The notes under the pieces: model-generated
Told to the model about the DNA's origin: nothing
The model's input: the letters and a program-made list of their open reading frames with translations, nothing else
Database searches by the model: none
Made by a program: the position numbers and the translations under genes
Source: Tenebrio molitor
Lineage: Eukaryota; Arthropoda; Insecta; Coleoptera; Tenebrionidae
Reading direction: 5' to 3'
Length of the DNA stretch: 64,000 nucleotides
NCBI RefSeq assembly: GCF_963966145.1
Contig: NC_091046.1
Span: forward strand, 24,800,001-24,864,000
In this document: one piece after another, positions 41,326-52,216 of the stretch
How the letters are laid out: each line of letters starts with the position of its first letter
Position numbering within the stretch: the first letter of the stretch is position 1

Positions 41326-41679
41326 AGTTTCTTGAATTGATTGGGCGAAACAATTTGCTTTATCTTCTGGAGAGATGAGGGTTAAGTTTGCTCAAAAGGG
41401 TTTTGGAGTAGGGATCCCTTGTTCGACCGAAATTTCGATAAACACGTGGTTGATCTCAGATTATGGACAAGATGAAATGATTGAAATGAACTTTCTTGGG
41501 ACTATTTAGGACTGGACTTGGAATTTTGGTAAGCGGCTTGTTTGAAGTCGTGCCCCAAACACAATCGTGCTACAGTAGACTCCTTTATTAAAGTATAGTA
41601 GCGGTCGGGCAAAATGGGAATCTGACTTCTTGATTTAAATAATAAAATAAATTATAAATTTTACAAAATGTGCATTACA

Positions 41680-42075
41680 TACGAGGGCGTATTGATATGT
41701 TCTTAGCCTACTATAGAAGCAACTAAAATTTGAAACTCAAAATATTTTATTACTCAACGTTTTCTCCTCTTAAATTAATACACTTAGTACAGCGAGCCTT
41801 TGTTGCCTCTTACCCTTCAAAAAAATGTTTTGTTTTGCTCTGCAAACTATACCTCCACTACACAGCTTCTATTCGTCTTCCTTGCAAAAGAATGTATGTC
41901 CTTTTAGACTTGTTTTCAATTGAGAGAATAGATGATAGTCCGAGGGGGCTACATCTGGAGAATAGGGCGGGTGTTCCAGTAATTGGAACCCTAGATCCCA
42001 AATTGTTTTCATGGCAATGTGTGATTTGTGTACAGGTGCATTAACCTGCAAAAACAATACACCTTTCGGTAACAT
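41680..42075 (-). pseudogene. Mariner transposase C-terminal relic
   Basis: The minus strand reads VLFLQVNAPVHKSHIAMKTI (second Asp of the triad replaced by Val) and HPPYSPDVAPSDYHLF, the mariner signature with Asp as third acidic residue. It ends near ACGAGGGCGTATTGATATG. The N-terminal half is gone, cut at the Harbinger-type insertion at 42076. Confidence 0.85.
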
Positions 42076-42960
42076 GGGCAGTGTGAATAAAAATGAAGTT
42101 TTTGCTTTTAGCATTTAGTTTTAGCAGTAGCTTTTGCTAGGTAGTTTAAGTTTTTTCTAAAATCCTTTGCTTTCACTTAACAGTAAAAGCAGGAAAATTA
42201 TAGCATTTGCTAAATATAAACTTATCGCCCGATTTCACGTCTTCTTTGCTGTCCACGCCTGCGCAAATCTTTGCGTTGATTTTTTTCAACGTCTTCATCA
42301 TCAAGATCATCGTTTAACTGAAACAAATCTTCAACTTCATGATCATTTGTTGGTAAATTGTCCTTTAGATATTTAGCAACGTTATGCAGTACAAAACAAC
42401 TTATAATAACAGAAGGTATGTTATGACATGAGTGTCTACTCGTATAGGATGCTGCAAGACGGGAAATCGATGCTTGAGTTGTCCAAAACACCGCTAAATA
42501 ATGACGCCTTCTGTTTTATGTAGGTTATTGTAGGCCACTTCTGCAGGAGTTGCAGGTTCTTTATGTGGTGTCAGCAACTAGGGAGTTATTGTTGAATGAT
42601 TTACACCCTCCTTTTTCCAATTCCTATTTGGAATCCTGGATCACTGAGAAATATTTACATCCGCGTCTTTGAACTTAAAATGAACCTCCTCTCGTCTCTT
42701 CGTTATGCCCAAGAAAATGTTCCCTTAACCATTGTACATTTTCTTCGCTGAAGCGATAAAATAAAAATTTATTTTTACTTAATTATGTTCAGCTCTTACT
42801 TGTTTTATTCACACCGTGATAAGATTTTCTTTTTTACATTTAGCAAACGCTGCATTTTTATTCAACCAAAACATAGCTTTTACTTAAAAATTGTAAGTAA
42901 AAGCACTTTTACTTAAAAATTGTAAGTAAAAGGACTTGCATAATTTTTATTCACACTGCC
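42076..42960 (-). mobile_element. Harbinger-type element relic (885 bp)
   Basis: GGGCAGTGTGAATAAAAAT and its inverse ATTTTTATTCACACTGCCC form the ends. CAT flanks both sides (42073..42075, 42961..42963), a 3-bp duplication as in PIF/Harbinger. It contains the end of a HARBI1-like gene and ACTTTTACTTAAAAATTGTA repeats near the right end. Confidence 0.75.
42222..42491 (-). pseudogene. HARBI1-like nuclease C-terminus
   Basis: The minus strand has IPSVIISCFVLHNVAKYL, an acidic stretch (DDLDDEDVEKN) and RRRGQQRRREIGR, the C-terminal end of Harbinger nucleases with the last acidic catalytic region. Upstream catalytic parts are lost. Confidence 0.8.
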
Positions 42961-42964
42961 CATT

Positions 42965-43925
42965 GGAATGCTTGAAGGCGGTCCGGCCAAGTAGAAGTAG
43001 TCCAAAATTTTAGGGATAGCCAGAGTGCTGTAAGTGGACTGTGGAATCGGTTTGCTAAGACACATTCTGGTAGACAACGGCCTAGAAGTGGAAGACGGCG
43101 AAGTACAACAGCTCGAGACTATCATTATATGCTTCTAACAAGAGAAGGCACCCTTTCTATCGAGCGTTACAAGTACGAAATGCCTTACGACAAGCTGGTA
43201 AACCAACAGTTCACGTTCAAACAGTAAGATATCGATTAAAAGTATTTGGTTTAGGTCATTTTCGTCCATACATAGCACCTCGATTAACACCAGTTGACCA
43301 TGCAGAGTGTTAGTGGACAAGACAACATCAAAATTGGGTAGCGAAATGGACTTTGTTCTGTTTGGGGATGAATCACGATTTGGTCTTCATAGCGATAGTG
43401 GTCGTGTACGAGTCTGGAGGAGATCAAATGAACGGTATTTACAACAATTTATGGAAACTAGAGTACCTTTTCGGGGTGGGTCTGTTATGGTTTATGGTAT
43501 ATGCAGGCGTCTGTGTTGGAGGGCGCACTGATCTCTATGTTTGCCGAAGGACGATGACGGGAAACATGTATGGTAGTGATATTTTTAACAATATGTTGCC
43601 ACAATTTCAAGCTGCTATTGGTGAAAACTTTGTATATGTGGATGTGGACGATAACACTCGTCTGCACAGAACACAATAATTGGTTTTGGAAATGTTAGAT
43701 TGGCACGAAATTCAACATTTTCAGCTTTCACGATCTCCGGACCTCAACCCCATTGAACACGCCTTGGAATATTTTTGGAAACGCTCTGGTAGACCATTTG
43801 CCTTATCCAGACAATATTCGGGAATTGAGTGAGTTGCTCCCTAATTTGTGGCAAGAGATTCCCCAGGGGGAGATTGAGAACTTAATTCGAAGTATGCCAC
43901 GTCGTATTCGATAAGCTACACGGGT
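42965..43925 (+). pseudogene. Tc1-like transposase relic (DD34E type)
   Basis: The plus strand over several frames shows an HTH region (IARSAVSGLWNRF), GDESRFGLHSDSGRVRVWRR (first Asp), MTGNMYGSDIFNNMLPQF, VDDNTRLHRTQ (second Asp) and SRSPDLNPIEHALEYFWKR (Glu). Frameshifts near 43310, 43480, 43650 and 43790 disable it. The 5' end is missing where the Harbinger element joins. Confidence 0.88.
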
Positions 43926-44232
43926 ATGAGGTCGAAGTATCCGTTATTAGAAATTAAAACAAAAATTATTTTCTTTAATCAATTTTAATTTTATTTAATT
44001 TCAAAAATTTTACTTTTTTGGTTTCATTCTGTATTGATTTGGCTAAAAATGAGTGGAATTAAACATTTGTATTGATTATGTTCCTTTTTCTTCATTTCTT
44101 GTTCACAGAACAACAATATCCTTAACTTTTTTAGTATGCTGTTTTCATAGTTTGAGAGGAAACGTAGTTTGGACAGATTACGCAGAAGATATCAAAAGTT
44201 TGTCCGCTAACACGGAGTAATACATCAAAAGC

Positions 44233-44460
44233 TTAATCTTGATTTGTGGTTGATTTTGGACGTCCAGACCTTGGGATATCTTTTACATTTTCAGTTTCTC
44301 TAAATTTTAACCAATTTAGACACAGTGGATTGTACAATAGGATTTCTTCTCTCCGTTGAACGTTATTAAATAAATGACAAACATCTTGGTGTGAACGTTG
44401 TCGATCTCCGTAACCAACCATCATTTGGATTTCAATTCTTTCAAATACACTGAATTTCAC
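44233..44460 (-). pseudogene. Mariner-type transposase N-terminal HTH fragment
   Basis: The minus strand reads ERIEIQMMVGYGDRQRSHQD, CHLFNNVQR, then KFRETENVKDIPRSGRPKST, the paired HTH and GRPR-like linker of Tc/mariner proteins. It ends before the DDE domain. Confidence 0.8.
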
Positions 44461-44860
44461 CAGGTTTACAAATTAAAATGAAACTATTCTTATTAAATTA
44501 ACTTGTTAATTGAAAAGTACTTGACAATCACATGGAAAATAAGATTAAGAAAACAGAGGCCACTATCATTTTTTGTAGAATTATCTTCACATGAATAAAC
44601 AAGAGTATACAAAACTGGAGAATCTGATTTGATATCACATTTTCCCGTTTATTGGAAATTATGATTTTACACAGAAATTTTGTTATTAAAGCATAGGAAA
44701 AAAATATCAAGTCATTTGAAGCGAAAAAAGAGGAATAAAAATCAGCAAAAAAATCACTTGTTTGCAATTAAAAAAAAAACGTTTCCATGGAAATGCGTTG
44801 ACATACAAAAACGAGTAGGCTAAGAAATGGAGAATAATTAGTAAAAATAGTTATTTGTAT

Positions 44861-44971
44861 ATCAAGGATGCGAAATCGTACTTTGACGAACCGAGAGAAA
44901 AATTGTCGCCAAGGCCGATTTGCGGCCGAGACAAGCAATCTCGAGATCGTCAAAGGATTTCGTAGCCAAGG
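44861..44971. repeat. Imperfect palindrome (~111 bp)
   Basis: GCGAAATCGTACTTTGACGA pairs with TCGTCAAAGGATTTCGTAGC. The centre CCGATTTGCGG and CTCGAGA are further self-complementary. Same architecture class as the other palindromes. Confidence 0.8.
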
Positions 44972-46060
44972 TGTACACAACATTTTGTGTGCAACCCGAA
45001 AATTTGTAATTATAAAATGAACAAGTAAAATTTCCTTCACTGTCAATAAAAATAAAGTCGGCCTACATGTCGCCATGTCGCAATGGAAACGACATAAAAA
45101 AACAATTCACTCTGAGAAAAATTGCAAAAGTGTCCGAAGAAAATTACAATGTTTCAGTTCCGTGTACTCATCCAGAGTTAAAAAAAATATAAATTGTGCA
45201 GTGTCGCATTTGAAACCTGAAAAATCGAAACGGCAATATGAAAAATGTTACAGTGACTGTGAGACTGATGTAACAAGAAGAATGTGAAAACCGTGTCGGA
45301 TAATGTTGTACTGGCTTACCTATTTAATGGAATTTATTTATTGTGGAAGGTAAATGTTAAGTTCTGTTATGCTAGGTTGTATCATCTGCTCCTTTTTAGG
45401 TTATTTTAATCGTGGAAATATCAGGAGCCGTGCAAAGACACAAATAAACCAAAATGTCTGTTGATGACATTCAGGAAATGTTACGAGATATTTCTCTTTT
45501 TGATCGGTGAAAAATTAACCAAAATTAACCTAATTCACATGTGTATGTTTTATATAGATGATAGTGTGAGAAAAAGTGGATGATGACACATAAATGACCC
45601 TGGTCCGAGGAATATGAACACTTTATAGTTTTTAGTATCGATATGTTTTGCATGCGTGGCAAAAAGTGTGAGACGTAATCAGGTGAAGGGTAGAGAAGTC
45701 AGTCGATTTAGAGTAGTCGAACGATTTGTACGTTGTGTGAATAAACGCTAGTTTTGGAAATTTAGGGAGTATTTCTTACAATAGATCGATAATGGGGATC
45801 TTTCTTATCGACTCCTTCTCATGCGGCTTTCTCATTTGAAATTGACCGAAATTTCAAACCGGATGAAAATTCTGTACTAATAGTGGCTGTTCCTGACACA
45901 AAATCAAACTTTAACTGTAACCAATCCAGATTTTGTACGATTAATAAATATAAAAATGACTTTTACTTTTACGGCCGTCGTCAAGGCAACGGCTGCGAAA
46001 TTCAATTTCGCGGCCTATTGTAGGCACGCGAAGTGCTCATTTCGCGTACGGTTGTACACA

Positions 46061-46194
46061 AATAGTATATTATACACCAAGGTGAAGAAGTTCATGATTA
46101 TAGCCAGAGCGCCAAGATTAGAGCCCGAGGCGTGCCGAGGGTTCTAAAGCGCGAAGGCTATAAGGGACTTCTTCACCGTGATTTATATACTATT
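46061..46194. repeat. Imperfect palindrome (~134 bp) before TIR element
   Basis: AATAGTATAT...AAGGTGAAGAAGT...ATTATAGCC pairs with GGCTATAA...ACTTCTTCACC...ATATACTATT. The centre GAGCCCGAGGCGTGCCGAGG folds too. It leads directly into the TIR at 46190. Confidence 0.85.
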
Positions 46195-46244
46195 TTTTCC
46201 ACTACTAGATACGTTAAAACCCTTTCTGATAATAATTATTAATG

Positions 46245-46391
46245 TAGTTATTTTTGTATTAAGTGCGCAAAATGATTGTTTTTTGTTGGCGCATGAGAAT
46301 GAGTTTTTGGTCGAGACCGTCAGGTCGAGACTTCAAACTCATTCGAATGCGCCAATAAAACAATCATCTTGCGTACGAAATACAAACACTA
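46245..46391. repeat. Imperfect palindrome (~147 bp), nested
   Basis: TTTTGTATTAAGTGCGCAAA...GGCGCAT...GAATGAGTTT pairs with AAACTCATTC...ATGCGCC...TTGCGTACGAAATACAAA. Central GTCGAGACCGTCAGGTCGAGAC. Confidence 0.85.
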
Positions 46392-46668
46392 TTTTTTCTA
46401 CAACCGCTTTTTAAACTTTTGCTAATAAAACTGACACTTACTACAAAACGATCAGCTCGCGCTGGTTACTTGGTTAGGAATTTTTGTAAAATTTTCCTTG
46501 GGTGTTTTAATAATTTTTTTCACCGTAAAAACAGTGAAAAAAAAAATATTAAAGCATCCAAGGAAACTTTTTGACAACAATTTTTGATCTATCAAAAAAT
46601 GACATACTTTGCAACTCGATAACGATGCAAAAATGTCACGTTTTTTTGACGGTTGTGGAAAAAAATTA
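46389..46668. mobile_element. TIR element following nested palindrome
   Basis: ACTATTTTTTCTACAACCG at the left and CGGTTGTGGAAAAAAATTA at the right are inverted. The left TIR is contiguous with the palindrome's right arm. Noncoding. Confidence 0.6.
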
Positions 46669-47040
46669 TTTTGTCCGATGCGACGATCCGAGTTCTCATT
46701 TTTCAACGGTTGCTATGAAAATCGTTTACGTTAACCAATGAAATCAACGAAAATCTTTCGTTGCTAGGTGACGGCTGTTCATTATTCACCTAGGTTAATA
46801 ATGAAAATTATTATTAACCTTGGGAGAGAAATTCTACTTCTGGGGTCGGTTCGAGAGTCAATAATGAAGCCTTCTGAGACTAGCAGTGGAAAAAAACTTT
46901 TGTTAAAGACCGTCTCACTACACCTTTATTAAATTTAAACATGACTCTAATTACCATGGTGACGAATTCATCTCTTTCTTATGTTTACTTTAATCACGAC
47001 TCTAGTTAACGGCAACTTTAATAACGGTGTCGTGATACGG

Positions 47041-47113
47041 CCCATTTTGTTATAATAAAGTTCATATTTACAGAAATAAACCGCGCATTCCATACTTTTG
47101 ACTAACAAGCCTG
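47041..47113. repeat. Tc/mariner terminal segment
   Basis: AAAGTTCATATTTACAGAAA, AATAAACCGCGCATTCCA and GACTAACAAGCCTG followed by TA match the tail at about 26835..26892. Confidence 0.75.
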
Positions 47114-47499
47114 TATAACATCGTAATATAAGAATAAGACTCGGCCCGGGCAATGTTTTCTTTTTTTTTAATTGAAATTCGAGGTGCGATGCACGCGCCC
47201 GACCAAGTCAAACGGCCAATTATTTTTTCAAGCGGTGACATATTTATTCTATTTACCTGGTTAATCTGGTCAGTTAGATTCAAAACTACACTGCTCCCAG
47301 AAATTAACGCATCCCTAACATTTTCTGCAGTAATCGAAAAGTCTACAAAAATTTCCAAACATGGATGCTGTAATTTGTTAAAAAAGTACATGCAGAAACT
47401 AAAATACTCGTAGGTACAATAGCTTGTCTCTGCTTATTTATCTTCAAAAAAGCCATACTAAAAGATAAGGTGTTAACATGTACAGTAAACGGTTGTCTG

Positions 47500-48725
47500 C
47501 AAATACAGCTAACCCGAGGAAGAAACGTTCGAATTGGCCTCGAAACCATCGCCAACGTCTTCTAGAAGACAACTTGCACATCCGACGCCTTGCTACTGGA
47601 CCCTTATTAACAGCAGCTCACGGCAAGCATTTCGGCAGTTTGCCGAAAACCATGCCAGATGGAATGATAACAATAGTTACAAAATTTCACTTTTTGTCTG
47701 TTGCCGCAAATTTAATGGCTAAATGTGAATGTTTTTTTTTATCTGCCGTCAGAATCTTATCAACAGCTCGAGTTTTTGTGTTTTTTGCAACACTACCTCA
47801 CATAATATTTTGGTATATTTTGATCAGTAATCCCTGTGTACGACTATTAATGGAACTGTAGTTGCAATGAGTTCGTCAAGAAGGTTTTGTTTCAACGATC
47901 CGTAGCATTTCTGCTACATAATTATGTGGCCAGTATACTTTTGAAGAATCTAGGAAAACAATTTTTGATTTTGTCGTAAGTAACTATTTTTTGTACTTTG
48001 GCATGCCTTGGGATAAAAATAACAAGTCGTAGGCTCCTAATTAAATTTGGAATTCCAACAATTTGGCGATAACCTAAAAGTCATCTGGAAGATTGTTATT
48101 TTTGCAGTTTCAATGTGAAGGCTATAAATCGAAAAAATCGACATAAATGGGAATATCCAAGTACAACCTACGTCTGTAAAGCTTCTCATACAACATTCAG
48201 ATGATGTTTGAGTTCCGTCGATTCCTTTCACTGCTGAGAAAATTTTACAAACTTCAGTAGATGATGACTTTTCAGAAACAAGATCAGAAAACGATTCTGA
48301 ATTTGACTTTTCACCATCAACACCTCAACAATTTTCACAAAACGAGCTCGATGATCTCGCAAGAGACTTGAACCCTCAAAATAAGCTTCTGAATATGGGT
48401 TATTTATAACTCAAAAACTAGAGCTGATAAAAAAAAAACTAGAGGCATTTTCGGCAACTGCAGACAAAAATTACTCGGAAACAGCAAAAAAATATGAGAC
48501 AAAAGATACTTTGTAAACAAGTGTAATGAATGGTCAGGAGCGCAGGGGTACTGTTCTCAGATGAGTCCAGATTTTGCTTGGAGTCATCTAACAGACGTGT
48601 AAGAGTAATTCGACGACCAAATGAACGCTATGCGGCTATGCCCAATGCAACATTCTTGAAAAGCGGCTTTACGTGGGTGGTTCAGTTATGGTTAGAAAGA
48701 ATTTTCCAGATTTTGTGGAAAACAT
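47500..48725 (+). pseudogene. Tc1-like transposase relic with internal insertion
   Basis: The HTH/linker part 47500..47690 (HRQRLLEDNLHIRRLATGPL, then FAENHARWNDNN in another frame) and the first DDE strand at 48530..48725 (VLFSDESRFCLESSNRRVRV) belong together, as Tc1 proteins read ...HARW....VLF-DESRF. About 830 bp (47690..48515) of AT-rich sequence separates them. The rest of the catalytic domain is not recognisable after 48725. Confidence 0.8.
48240..48420 (+). other. Coding-like fragment in the Tc1 insertion
   Basis: The plus strand reads DFSETRSENDSEFDFSPSTP and QNELDDLARDLNPQNKLL before a stop. This resembles acidic plus ELNDLVRDL-type segments seen in proteins of arthropod mobile elements. 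The family is not identified. Confidence 0.35.
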
Positions 48726-49190
48726 GACGGCCTGACCAAGCATAGCACCTCCTTGACAGACTGAATCTGTGAGGTGTTTCTTCTCTCAGCAATGATATCA
48801 TTAGCCAGCTGCCATTCACACTTCGTCAGATGTGCTGCCAGGTTGCGGCCTGGACCACAACTTCAGCATAAAGTTTTCACTGCAATGTACATGGCCCAGT
48901 TCATGTCCCACAAAGTATGCATCTGAAGAGAGAGAATGGCCAAATATTCAGCTGGCGGTCTCTTCTCTCACATGAGGTTATCGCTCCCTCCCATTTGAGG
49001 CGTACGAACGCGATGAGGTTCGTTGCTGGGTTTCGTCAATCTTTCGAAGAAAGGCTACCTAGCTGTCCAAGTTCTGCTCTACCAAGAACGTCAGCTCAGG
49101 ATACACCTCACATCATAGGGCCTGCAACCTTCCCATATAGCTCCTCCTGGGACACGGGCCATACTTTCATTTTGAGAAATGTGAAACCTC
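48726..49190. other. GC-richer stretch without recognisable gene
   Basis: Contains open frames of about 100 codons (48917..49237) without familiar motifs. It may be decayed Tc1 sequence or a separate insertion. It sits just downstream of the transporter gene's 3' end on the opposite strand. Confidence 0.3.
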
Positions 49191-49238
49191 ACAACCTTGT
49201 TATTATTACCACGAGGATTATCTTCTTTGGGGTTTGAA

Positions 49239-49244
49239 TTTATT
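49239..49244 (-). promoter_or_regulatory. Poly(A) signal candidate of the transporter gene
   Basis: AATAAA on the minus strand about 130 nt after the stop codon at 49374. Position is plausible but untested. Confidence 0.35.
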
Positions 49245-49373
49245 TATAATGACGAATTTAAAATTATAAGATGAGTAATTCTTCTTACAAGACACATTTG
49301 TTTTTAATTAATTATTGTTTATGTAAATTTTATAGTTTACTCGTATATGTACCTACATTGAATTACATAATAA

Positions 49374-49488
49374 TTAAGATGTTTCATTTTGTTTAGGTAA
49401 TGTATTCAATTCTTTCTGGCTTCGATGGGCAACAATTCCTGCTCCAAATGCATCTCCCATTACATTTATGGCTGTTCTAAATCGATCT
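49374..49488 (-). CDS. SLC1-type excitatory amino-acid transporter, last coding exon
   Basis: The exon starts after a TTTTGCAG acceptor and reads (L)DRFRTAINVMGDAFGAGIV, then a hydrophilic tail AHRSQKELNTLPKQNETS and TAA. This is TM8 of SLC1 carriers. The D...RT..N...D pattern matches the substrate- and sodium-binding residues (GltPh D394, R397, T398, N401, D405). The Arg that selects acidic amino acids is present, favouring a glutamate/aspartate carrier over a neutral ASCT type. The phase joins the previous exon as CT|A. The C-terminal tail is short. Plasma-membrane Na+-coupled glutamate uptake is the family role. Confidence 0.93.
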
Positions 49489-49922
49489 CTGCAAAAAATA
49501 TCCAATTAAAAATCATATAATATTGTTTTATCTGTCAATTTTACATGTTTTGATAACATGTACCATAAAAATAACAAATTTGATGTAATTTTGGTATAAT
49601 TTAATTTTTAGGCACCCTTAATGAGAAAGGTAATTTTACGTACTACCAAGCGAACGAAAAGTAACTCTTTTTCGGACGCTAAATTTACTTTTGCCCGAAA
49701 AAGTGTAGTATCGTTTATTTCTGGTACTATTTGGTGCATAATAAGAAAATGAACGTTCACATAATCGATGGCAACAACGTGATGAAGAAATGTCTAATAC
49801 AACAGTAAAATTCATGAATAATAATGTCCAATACGCCGCCGGACATCGCAGATGATAATCGCAAAATTGTCCTGTCACAATAAATTACGTAAATAAGTAA
49901 TTGTATTGCAAATAGTAAATTT

Positions 49923-50144
49923 CTCGTTTTATAAATGATTGTCTCATCGCAGTAGGCGTTGGTGACGTAGTTGAATGTGCCACAAACTTTATAACATGAG
50001 CGAGACTAGCATCGCCGATAGGTACCGCTGCTGGGAGTAGTGTAAATTTGTCTACTAGTTTGTCTAACGTTGCGAAGCTAGCGGCACATCCCAAATTTGT
50101 TTTCAATGCCAACTGCGATGGGACAATCATTTATAATGACCCTG
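49923..50144. mobile_element. MITE family 1, copy B (reverse orientation)
   Basis: The right end AATCATTTATAATGACCCTG is the inverse of the family-1 start, and the body matches 30001..30215 in reverse (GCAGTAGGCGTTGGTGACGT, TGTCTAACGTTGCGAAG). The left end is slightly truncated. Confidence 0.88.
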
Positions 50145-50296
50145 TACTACTAATTAATAAAAAATTATTAATATGTATTAATAAATTTATCTATTCGAAA
50201 AAAATATAATATAAAATAAATTTGTAAATTTTTCAATGATGTTTTTTTGCTTTGTAGTTCGTGCGGATGCCTAAAAAATTCAATGTGCACCCCTGC

Positions 50297-50364
50297 CAAA
50301 AAGTGCCTTTTGGTCCTCTCCTCGGCTTGAAAACCCAAACTCGGACGAAAAGGATGCACTTTTT
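50297..50364. repeat. Short palindrome (~68 bp)
   Basis: GCCAAAAAGTGCCTTTTGGTCC pairs with GGACGAAAAGGATGCACTTTTTGGC in shortened form (two small bulges). The centre CTCGGCTTG...AACTCGG is asymmetric. Confidence 0.75.
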
Positions 50365-50574
50365 GGCCTTGATACACAAATAACTATTGTAACCATCTTA
50401 ATCACAGCAATTTCTTTTTAAAACTAGTTCTAATAATTGCGGATTACTATATTTACTTAATCTATATTATACCGGGTATCAACCACCAAACCTGACCTTA
50501 GGCACATTTAAAATTACACATATTTAAAAAAAATATAAGTTGCTATGAAATGTATTTGTTTAATGTCATATTTG

Positions 50575-50710
50575 GTGCGATTCTGTTTTAAAATTTACCA
50601 ATATTGCCAATATTGTAGTTGCTATGATATGAAGCTGTTGATTGGTTGGATCTATGCAAAATCAATGTTGTTCAATAACAATATTGCTAAATTTTGAAAC
50701 AGAATCGCAC
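50575..50710. mobile_element. MITE family 2, intact copy (136 bp)
   Basis: GTGCGATTCTGTTTTAAAAT ... ATTTTGAAACAGAATCGCAC. Almost the entire element is TIR. It provides the uninterrupted reference for 28042..28667. Confidence 0.88.
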
Positions 50711-50867
50711 TAATTGACAGCTATAATTATCAACCGTACAAACTACGATGTGATCAAGAATGACTGAATCTGTTGGTAACAATGAAATTTGTCAAATTTG
50801 AAATTCACCATCAAAGGTTTCTTTTTGTAAAACATAACCGACATAACTAAAATAGCTATTTATGCAC

Positions 50868-51183
50868 CAAGGGCGTTACAACGATGATTACGCCCGGAGA
50901 ACGATGAATCCAGCTCGAGGGCTTTAGCCCGAGAGATGGATATCATTCGATGGGCGTAATCATTCGGTGACGCCGTGGTGCCTACAAGATTTTATTTTTC
51001 ACTATACGTGTTCTTTAAAAAAAAAATGGCATCTTTGCAATTATGAATTGATGAGGGCGTTATGAATTCATTACGCCCGCTTATTCTTATTACGCCCTGT
51101 ATTATTCCCCGGTTGTTATGGACATGTTTACGTATTTCGTATCCTAGGAGTTATCATGCAATTATACTAAAGTGAAAAATAAA
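50868..51183. mobile_element. Palindrome-plus-TIR unit inside mariner relic
   Basis: Palindrome 50868..50990: GCACCA...ACGATGATTACGCCC pairs with GGGCGTAATCATTCG...GGTGC, with inner CTCGAGGGCTTTAGCCCGAG. It is followed by TTATTTTTCACTATA (about 50995), mirrored by AGTGAAAAATAAA at 51170..51183. Between them are further GGGCGTTATGAATTCATTACGCCC-type echoes. Confidence 0.65.
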
Positions 51184-51399
51184 TGTTTTTAATGTCGTCT
51201 CAAGTTAAAAAATCCGATCAGTGCCAATTACGAGACAAAAAACATCGGTAGTTTTCAATTGTTTCATTGTCAACAGACTCAGTCATTGTTGATCACGCTA
51301 TACAATGCCATCAGAAAATTTTTGATGTAGACGTAGAAAGTAGAATTACTTTTTGCTAAGAAATGCAGGAAAAGCCAAACCAAGACGAAAACTTGTTGT

Positions 51400-51911
51400 C
51401 TTCTATTTGTTTTACCGACGAATGCACATTTACGTTAAATATTGAGCCAAACACCCAGAACTCTCGATATTTGTCTCAAGAAAATCCGCGGATATATTTA
51501 ACTACAAGAACGCAATCTTCTTAGAAAATTAATGTTTGGGCTGGTATTTTTAATATGTAATCAAATAAATTGGGCCATTTGAGATGGTAGGAAATTTAAA
51601 TTCACAAATATGTTCCAAAAGATCCAGGGGTTTGGTTCCAGCAAGACGGCTGTCCTGCGCATTTTGGTGTAAATGTGAGAACCCGCTTAAACCAAGTCTT
51701 TCCAAATCGCTGGATTAGTCGTGGTGGTACCATAAACTGGTCGGCCAGATCTCCAGATCTTGCACCATGTGACTTCTTTTCGTGGGCTTATCTTAAAAAC
51801 AAAATTTATAAAACACGACACCCAAATATTGATTCTCTGAGGGAGGCCATCGTTGCGGAATTCAATAGAAAAACAACTGCATTTTATCATCGGTTATGGG
51901 TTGCAGTTTGA
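51400..51911 (+). pseudogene. Tc/mariner-type transposase relic
   Basis: The plus strand reads FTDECTFTLN (first catalytic Asp), VWFQQDGCPAHFGVNVRTRL (second Asp), then WSARSPDLAPCDFFSWAYLK and the C-terminal helix region NIDSLREAIVAEF. Stops interrupt at 51522, 51560, 51583 and nearby, so it is dead. Closely similar in style to the relic at 15397/26738, but a different copy with different TIRs. Confidence 0.88.
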
Positions 51912-52216
51912 ACAAGAATGGAAAATTATTCGAAAAACTATTTTTCATGTTAAATCTCTATGGCCAGGTTTGGTAGTTGACACTCGGTATGAATAAAATT
52001 ATGTAATTTTCGCTTGTTTCCTTGCAATATCGGACAAAAAGATAGAGAGCGTATGTTGACGAAGCTCCAGCACTGAGACTGGATGATGTCGACGAGATTA
52101 CGATGTTACGAGACAGTTAATTTAATGTTCGTAAATTATTCAAAATGTTTCCAAAAGTAGTTTGGCAGCGTTACTTTAAGTAAGTGTAATTCACTGTAAA
52201 ATAATTTTTAACTTAC

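Larger units (their letters stand above)
46190..46897. mobile_element. TIR element following palindrome, with nested copy
   Basis: CTATTTTTTCCACTACTAGA at the left and CTAGCAGTGGAAAAAAAC at the right are inverted. It contains a complete second palindrome-plus-TIR unit (46245..46668). No transposase. 46668..46860 shows nothing else recognisable. Confidence 0.6.
50472..51987 (+). mobile_element. Tc/mariner-type transposon relic (1516 bp)
   Basis: CCGGGTATCAACCACCAAAC at the left and GTTTGGTAGTTGACACTCGG at the right form about 27-bp TIRs, each bounded by TA (50470..50471, 51988..51989). It contains a decayed transposase, a nested family-2 MITE and a palindrome-TIR unit. Located in the transporter intron on the antisense strand. 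Confidence 0.9.
49489..52216 (-). other. Intron of transporter gene (2.7 kb)
   Basis: Donor GTAAGT at 52216 and acceptor CAG at 49489. Filled by MITE family 1 (49923), a palindrome (50297) and a mariner-type element (50472..51987). No other coding sequence seen. Confidence 0.9.

Noticed and set aside
47153..47413. 86-aa plus ORF and 107-aa antisense ORF
   Set aside because: Neither shows a recognisable domain; both lie in one AT-rich stretch and look like mutual shadows.
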